The notes beneath the pieces were generated by a model, which did no database searches, was not told the origin of the DNA, and saw only the letters and a list, made by a program, of their open reading frames with translations. The translations under genes and the position numbers were made by a program. Source: Micromonospora sp. CP22 (GTDB lineage Bacteria; Actinomycetota; Actinomycetes; Mycobacteriales; Micromonosporaceae). Taken from it: a stretch of DNA of 64,000 nucleotides. Of this stretch, positions 60,980 to 64,000 are shown in pieces. The number at the start of each line of letters is the position of its first letter. The first letter of the stretch is position 1. The stretch covers positions 28,691-92,690 of the forward strand of contig NZ_VCJO01000016.1 in assembly GCF_009712475.1 (NCBI RefSeq), in the 5' to 3' direction.

Positions 60980-62397
60980 GCACGCCGACGACGGAGGTAC
61001 GGCGGGCGTTGAGCCCGCTCGAACGCTGGTACTGGATCGCCGACCAGGTGTCACCACTCAATGTGGTGGCCCGCGTCCAGGTACGCGGACCGCTGCCGAC
61101 GGCGCTGCTGCACGCCGCGCTGCACCGGCTACGCCGACGGCACCCGCTGCTGCGGGTGGCGATCGCCGCCGCGCCGGACGGGCGACGTCCCCGGTTCGTC
61201 CCGACCGACCAGCCGATACCGCTGCACCGGGTACGCGCGGACGCCCCGGCGGCGGATGCGGCACCGGGCTGGGTACGGCGGGTCAACGAGCACGAGCTGG
61301 TCGACCGGATCGACTGGCGCGACGGCCCACTGTGCCGGGCCGTGGTGCTCACCCGGGCACCGGCCTCCGGCGACGAGGTGCACGATCTGCTGCTGACCAT
61401 GCCGCACTGCGTGGCCGACGGCACGACCGTGCTGGCCCTGCTGCGGCAGTGGATCGAACTTGCGGAGCAGGCGGGCTCTGCCGACCGGGAGGTCGACCCC
61501 TCGACGGATGCCGAGTCGACCGGGTCGGCGGTGGTGGCGGGTGAGCCGGCGTTACCGGCCTGCGAGGCGATGTTCCCCCGCCGGTACCGGGGGGTGGTCG
61601 GGGTGCTGCGGCTGCGGTGGCTGCTGCTGCGGGAGTTGTGCCGGACGCACCGGCACCGCCCGGTCCGGGTGGAGCCGAGCAGCTTCGTGCCGTTCACGCA
61701 GCGGCGTACCCGGCTGCTCGCCCGGAGCCTCACCAACGACCAGGTGGCGATGCTGGTGGCCGCCTGCCGCCGGGAGGGGACCACGGTGCACGGCGCGCTC
61801 GCGGCGGCGATGGTGCTGGCCGTCGCCGCGGAGTCCGGTGCGGCGACGTCGGGGCACCTGACGATCGGTTCCCCGGTGACCATGCGCGACGCGTTGGAAC
61901 CCGCGGTGCCCGACCGGGCCGCCGGGACGTACGTCGCCACCGTGCCGACCTTCGTCCGGCACCGGCCGGGGATCTCCCTCTGGCAGCTCGCCCGCTCGAT
62001 CAGCGACGATCTCGCTGCCCGCCGCGCGGCGGGCAGCCAGTTCGCCATGGTCGACCTGGTCCGGCTCGCCAGTCCGGAGTCGGTCAGCACCAGTGGTCGG
62101 TTCATCGAGATGATGGAACGCAGCGGCCCGGTGAACCTGTGCCTGTCCAACATCGGCCGCTACGACTTCCCCGACCGGGTCGGGCCGTGGCGGCTCTCCG
62201 GCGCGCAGTTCATCGCCGGGCTCTCCGTGTGCGGCTATCTCGTGGCCACGGTGAACACCAGCCACGGGCAGCTGTTCTGGAACTTCACCTACGTGCCCGA
62301 CGCGCTGCCCGAGCAGCGAGCGGTCGATCTGGTGGAGGCGAGCGTCGACGCGGTGCTCGCCGCGATCGGCCGCCGACCGGTACGGAGTCGACGATGA
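60976..62397 (+). CDS. PapA/condensation-domain-like acyltransferase
   Basis: 473 residues, a stand-alone relative of NRPS condensation domains. N-terminal RRALSPLERWYWIADQVSPLNVVARVQVRG; active-site LLTMPHCVADGTTVLALL (HxxxDG with the single His); a C-terminal PVNLCLSNIGRYDFPDRVGPWRLSGAQF block as in PapA-like alcohol/amine acyltransferases. It likely moves an acyl group from a CoA or carrier-bound donor to a hydroxyl or amine of the product. Overlaps both neighbouring genes by 4 nt. Confidence 0.87.
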   Translation: MSTPTTEVRRALSPLERWYWIADQVSPLNVVARVQVRGPLPTALLHAALHRLRRRHPLLRVAIAAAPDGRRPRFVPTDQPIPLHRVRADAPAADAAPGWVRRVNEHELVDRIDWRDGPLCRAVVLTRAPASGDEVHDLLLTMPHCVADGTTVLALLRQWIELAEQAGSADREVDPSTDAESTGSAVVAGEPALPACEAMFPRRYRGVVGVLRLRWLLLRELCRTHRHRPVRVEPSSFVPFTQRRTRLLARSLTNDQVAMLVAACRREGTTVHGALAAAMVLAVAAESGAATSGHLTIGSPVTMRDALEPAVPDRAAGTYVATVPTFVRHRPGISLWQLARSISDDLAARRAAGSQFAMVDLVRLASPESVSTSGRFIEMMERSGPVNLCLSNIGRYDFPDRVGPWRLSGAQFIAGLSVCGYLVATVNTSHGQLFWNFTYVPDALPEQRAVDLVEASVDAVLAAIGRRPVRSRR

Positions 62398-63284
62398 GCA
62401 GAAGGACACGGCGGATCACCCCGGCCGGTCGCACCGTGGTGATCAGCGGGGCGTCGTCCGGCCTCGGCAAGGCGGCGGCGCTGCACCTGGAACGGATCGG
62501 CTTCCAGGTCTTCGCCGGGATCCGTGCCCCGGCCGACGGTGCACGCCTGCTCGCGGAGTCGTCCGCCGGGCGGCTGCATCCGCTGCGCCTCGACGTGACC
62601 GAGCCGGATCAGATCCGGCAGGCGGCCGACGAGGTGGCCGAACGGCTCGACGGCGAGGGGCTCTGGGGGCTGGTGAACAACGCCGGTATCGCCCAACCCG
62701 GGCCGTTGGAGTGCCTGTCCGCTGAGCTGCTCCAGCGGCAGTTGACGACGAACGTGATCGGGCAGTTCCAGACGATCCAGGCGTACCTGCCGCTGCTGCG
62801 CGCCGCTCGGGGGCGGATCGTGAACGTCACCTCGGGACTCGGCCGGGTCGCGCTGCCGTACCTGGGCGCGTACGCGGCGGCACAGTTCGCCAAGGAGGCG
62901 CTCAGCGACAGCCTGCGACGCGAGCTGCGGCCGTTCGGTGTCGCGGTCTCGGTGGTGCAGCCGGGTGCGATCCGTACCCCGATCTGGGACAAGCTCGCCC
63001 AGGCCGGTGCCGACGTCGTCGACGGCGCGCCGGAGCCGACCGCGACGGTGTACCGGGAGCCGTTCCGCGCCTTCCTGAGGCATAACGCCCGCCAGGTGCG
63101 GCGCAGCCGAACCACCCCGCAGCAGTACGCCCACACGGTGGCCCGTGCCCTCACCACGGCACGCCCGAGGACCCGGTACCCGGTCGGCACCGACGTGCGG
63201 ATCGCGAGCCTGGCGGCCCGGCTGCTGCCGGACTCCCTGCTCGACCGGCACCTCGCCGCGATCGTCCGACCGCGTGACGGCTGA
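62394..63284 (+). CDS. SDR-family oxidoreductase-like protein with altered active site
   Basis: 296 residues. Rossmann motif VVISGASSGLGKAAA (TGxxxGxG type) and NNAG are present, and the catalytic Ser in VNVTSGLG. The Tyr-x-x-x-Lys site instead reads Y-A-A-A-Q (LGAYAAAQFAKEAL), so the usual Lys is Gln. It may be inactive as a normal dehydrogenase or use a different proton relay. It resembles short-chain reductases of the retinol/17-beta-HSD type. ATG overlaps the preceding stop. Confidence 0.88.
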   Translation: MSRRTRRITPAGRTVVISGASSGLGKAAALHLERIGFQVFAGIRAPADGARLLAESSAGRLHPLRLDVTEPDQIRQAADEVAERLDGEGLWGLVNNAGIAQPGPLECLSAELLQRQLTTNVIGQFQTIQAYLPLLRAARGRIVNVTSGLGRVALPYLGAYAAAQFAKEALSDSLRRELRPFGVAVSVVQPGAIRTPIWDKLAQAGADVVDGAPEPTATVYREPFRAFLRHNARQVRRSRTTPQQYAHTVARALTTARPRTRYPVGTDVRIASLAARLLPDSLLDRHLAAIVRPRDG

Positions 63285-63342
63285 CCGCCCCACCCGATCA
63301 CCCCAGACCCGAACCCGCGACGACCGACACGAGAGGCAGCAC

Positions 63343-63819
63343 GTGGAGACCGATCAGCAGAGCCGGGCGCGCCTGCAGGAGCTGTTCGCCCGCAATCTCG
63401 ACTACCTCACCGAGGGACGGATCCGCGAATGGGTGGAGCTGTTCCACCCGGACGGGGTGCTGGAGTTCCCGTACCCGCCACCGGGCGTCCGATCCCGCTT
63501 CGTCGGACACCACGAGTTGTACGAGCACATGCAGGACTTCCCGAAGCAGTTCGACGTCCGCTTCTCCGACCTCACCTTCCACGAGACGACCGATCCCGAC
63601 CTGGTCATCGCCGAGTTCGTGGGCAACGGCAGGGGTGTGGTCACCAAACGACCGTTCCACCAGGTCTACATCTCCGTGGTCCGCTACCGGGACGACCGGA
63701 TCGTCCACTTCCGGGATTTCTGGAACCCGCTGGTGACGATCCGTACCGCCGCCACGGTCGGTCACGTGTGGCGTGGCCTCGTCGACCTGGTGCGTACCCG
63801 TCGATCGGCGAAACCGTAG
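63343..63819 (+). CDS. SnoaL/PhzA-like NTF2-fold protein
   Basis: 158 residues. The NTF2 fold pattern: an N-terminal helix (RLQELFARNLDYLTEGRIREWVELFHPDGVLEFPYPPPG), then strands ending VYISVVRYRDDRIVHFRDFWNPLV. Phenazine PhzA/B and SnoaL-like proteins share DGVxEFPY...FRDFWNPL. It could be a cyclase, isomerase or small binding protein in the pathway. GTG at 63343 with GAGAGG upstream. Last gene before the terminator. Confidence 0.88.
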   Translation: METDQQSRARLQELFARNLDYLTEGRIREWVELFHPDGVLEFPYPPPGVRSRFVGHHELYEHMQDFPKQFDVRFSDLTFHETTDPDLVIAEFVGNGRGVVTKRPFHQVYISVVRYRDDRIVHFRDFWNPLVTIRTAATVGHVWRGLVDLVRTRRSAKP

Positions 63820-63873
63820 CCCCAGCCGTGACGCGCACGCCGGCCGTGACGCGCGCAGCGGCCGACGGCACGG

Positions 63874-63917
63874 CGGATCGTGGTCCGGACACCCGATGGT
63901 GTCCGGACCACGATCCG
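63874..63917. terminator. 20-bp perfect hairpin, bidirectional terminator
   Basis: Left arm 63874-63893 and right arm 63898-63917 are perfectly complementary (core GTGGTCCGGACACC / GGTGTCCGGACCAC) with a 4-nt loop. It lies between convergent genes, 54 nt after the SnoaL-like stop and 7 nt beyond the stop of the minus-strand gene. Confidence 0.85.
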
Positions 63918-63924
63918 GGCCCCG

Positions 63925-64000
63925 TCAGCGTTGGAGGGTGAGGATTCCGGGGCGGTAGGGCAGGAGGCCGTAGTCGCCGCCGGAGTTGGGGGAGCGTCCT
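63925..64000 (-). CDS. C-terminal end of an unidentified protein (cut by window edge)
   Basis: 24 codons plus stop are visible, ending SGGDYGLLPYRPGILTLQR. The composition fits the end of a real protein, perhaps a glycoside hydrolase, but too little is visible to name it. The stop lies 7 nt from the large hairpin, which supports a real gene end. Low certainty on function. Confidence 0.55.
   Translation of the reverse strand, partial: GRSPNSGGDYGLLPYRPGILTLQR

Noticed and set aside
1..64000. CRISPR arrays, tRNA and rRNA genes
   Set aside because: No regularly spaced repeats, cloverleaf-like GTTCGA/CCA patterns or rRNA-like conserved stretches were noticed in the intergenic regions. I could not run a covariance search.

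Overview
The window is about 70% or more G+C, with actinobacterial codon use, several TAnnnT promoters placed for leaderless translation, and secreted xylanase, streptogrisin-type protease, CBM2 and LVIVD-repeat proteins. Together these suggest a filamentous actinomycete, most likely of the Micromonosporaceae (inference from style and gene content, not a database match). I saw no rRNA, tRNA, CRISPR array, insertion sequence, integrase or phage gene.

Left part (1-10757): a minus-strand exporter operon (membrane protein, winged-helix regulator, ABC ATPase, ABC permease cut by the window edge) sits behind a perfect palindrome. It is followed by secreted FnIII-CBM2, DUF305 and LVIVD-repeat proteins, a NarL/DesK-type two-component pair divergent from a second ABC exporter, and a NYN-domain RNase-like protein.

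Conflict-type island 1 (about 11403-20006): a membrane protein with a Clp-N-like C terminus, a small membrane protein, and a 1705-residue protein joining a trypsin-like protease, a STAND/AAA-type NTPase, TPRs and a C-terminal TraG/VirD4-like coupling ATPase. A convergent gene encodes a Trypco2-type (trypsin co-occurring) protein. I consider this fusion the best candidate for an undescribed system.

Middle (20109-30088): an ABC-F protein behind a 10-residue leader ORF, an amino-acid permease and GlxA-type regulator, a hemerythrin remnant, a large modular GH10 xylanase, a small membrane protein and an alpha/beta hydrolase.

Conflict-type island 2 (30129-39361, minus strand): a complete FxSxx-COOH RiPP operon. 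It encodes a 58-residue precursor ending F-G-S-A-I, the FxsB radical SAM/HExxH protein, an AAC(3) acetyltransferase, a TIR-like protein, FxsC, and FxsT (ParA-like, NB-ARC and TPR).

Housekeeping and accessory genes (39522-49235): katG with furA, a DUF574-type methyltransferase, a divergent XRE regulator and methionine aminopeptidase, a two-domain VOC protein, a secreted glycan-binding or lyase-like protein with a CebR-like operator, a metallo-beta-lactamase-fold hydrolase and a streptogrisin-like protease.

Right part (49208-63819): a specialised-metabolite locus. A P450 and glycosyltransferase diverge from a two-module NRPS (C-A-T-C-A-T-TE, first A domain predicted for serine). A translationally coupled FAD monooxygenase, PapA-like acyltransferase and SDR follow, then a SnoaL-like protein. 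A 20-bp hairpin separates this operon from a convergent gene cut by the right edge.
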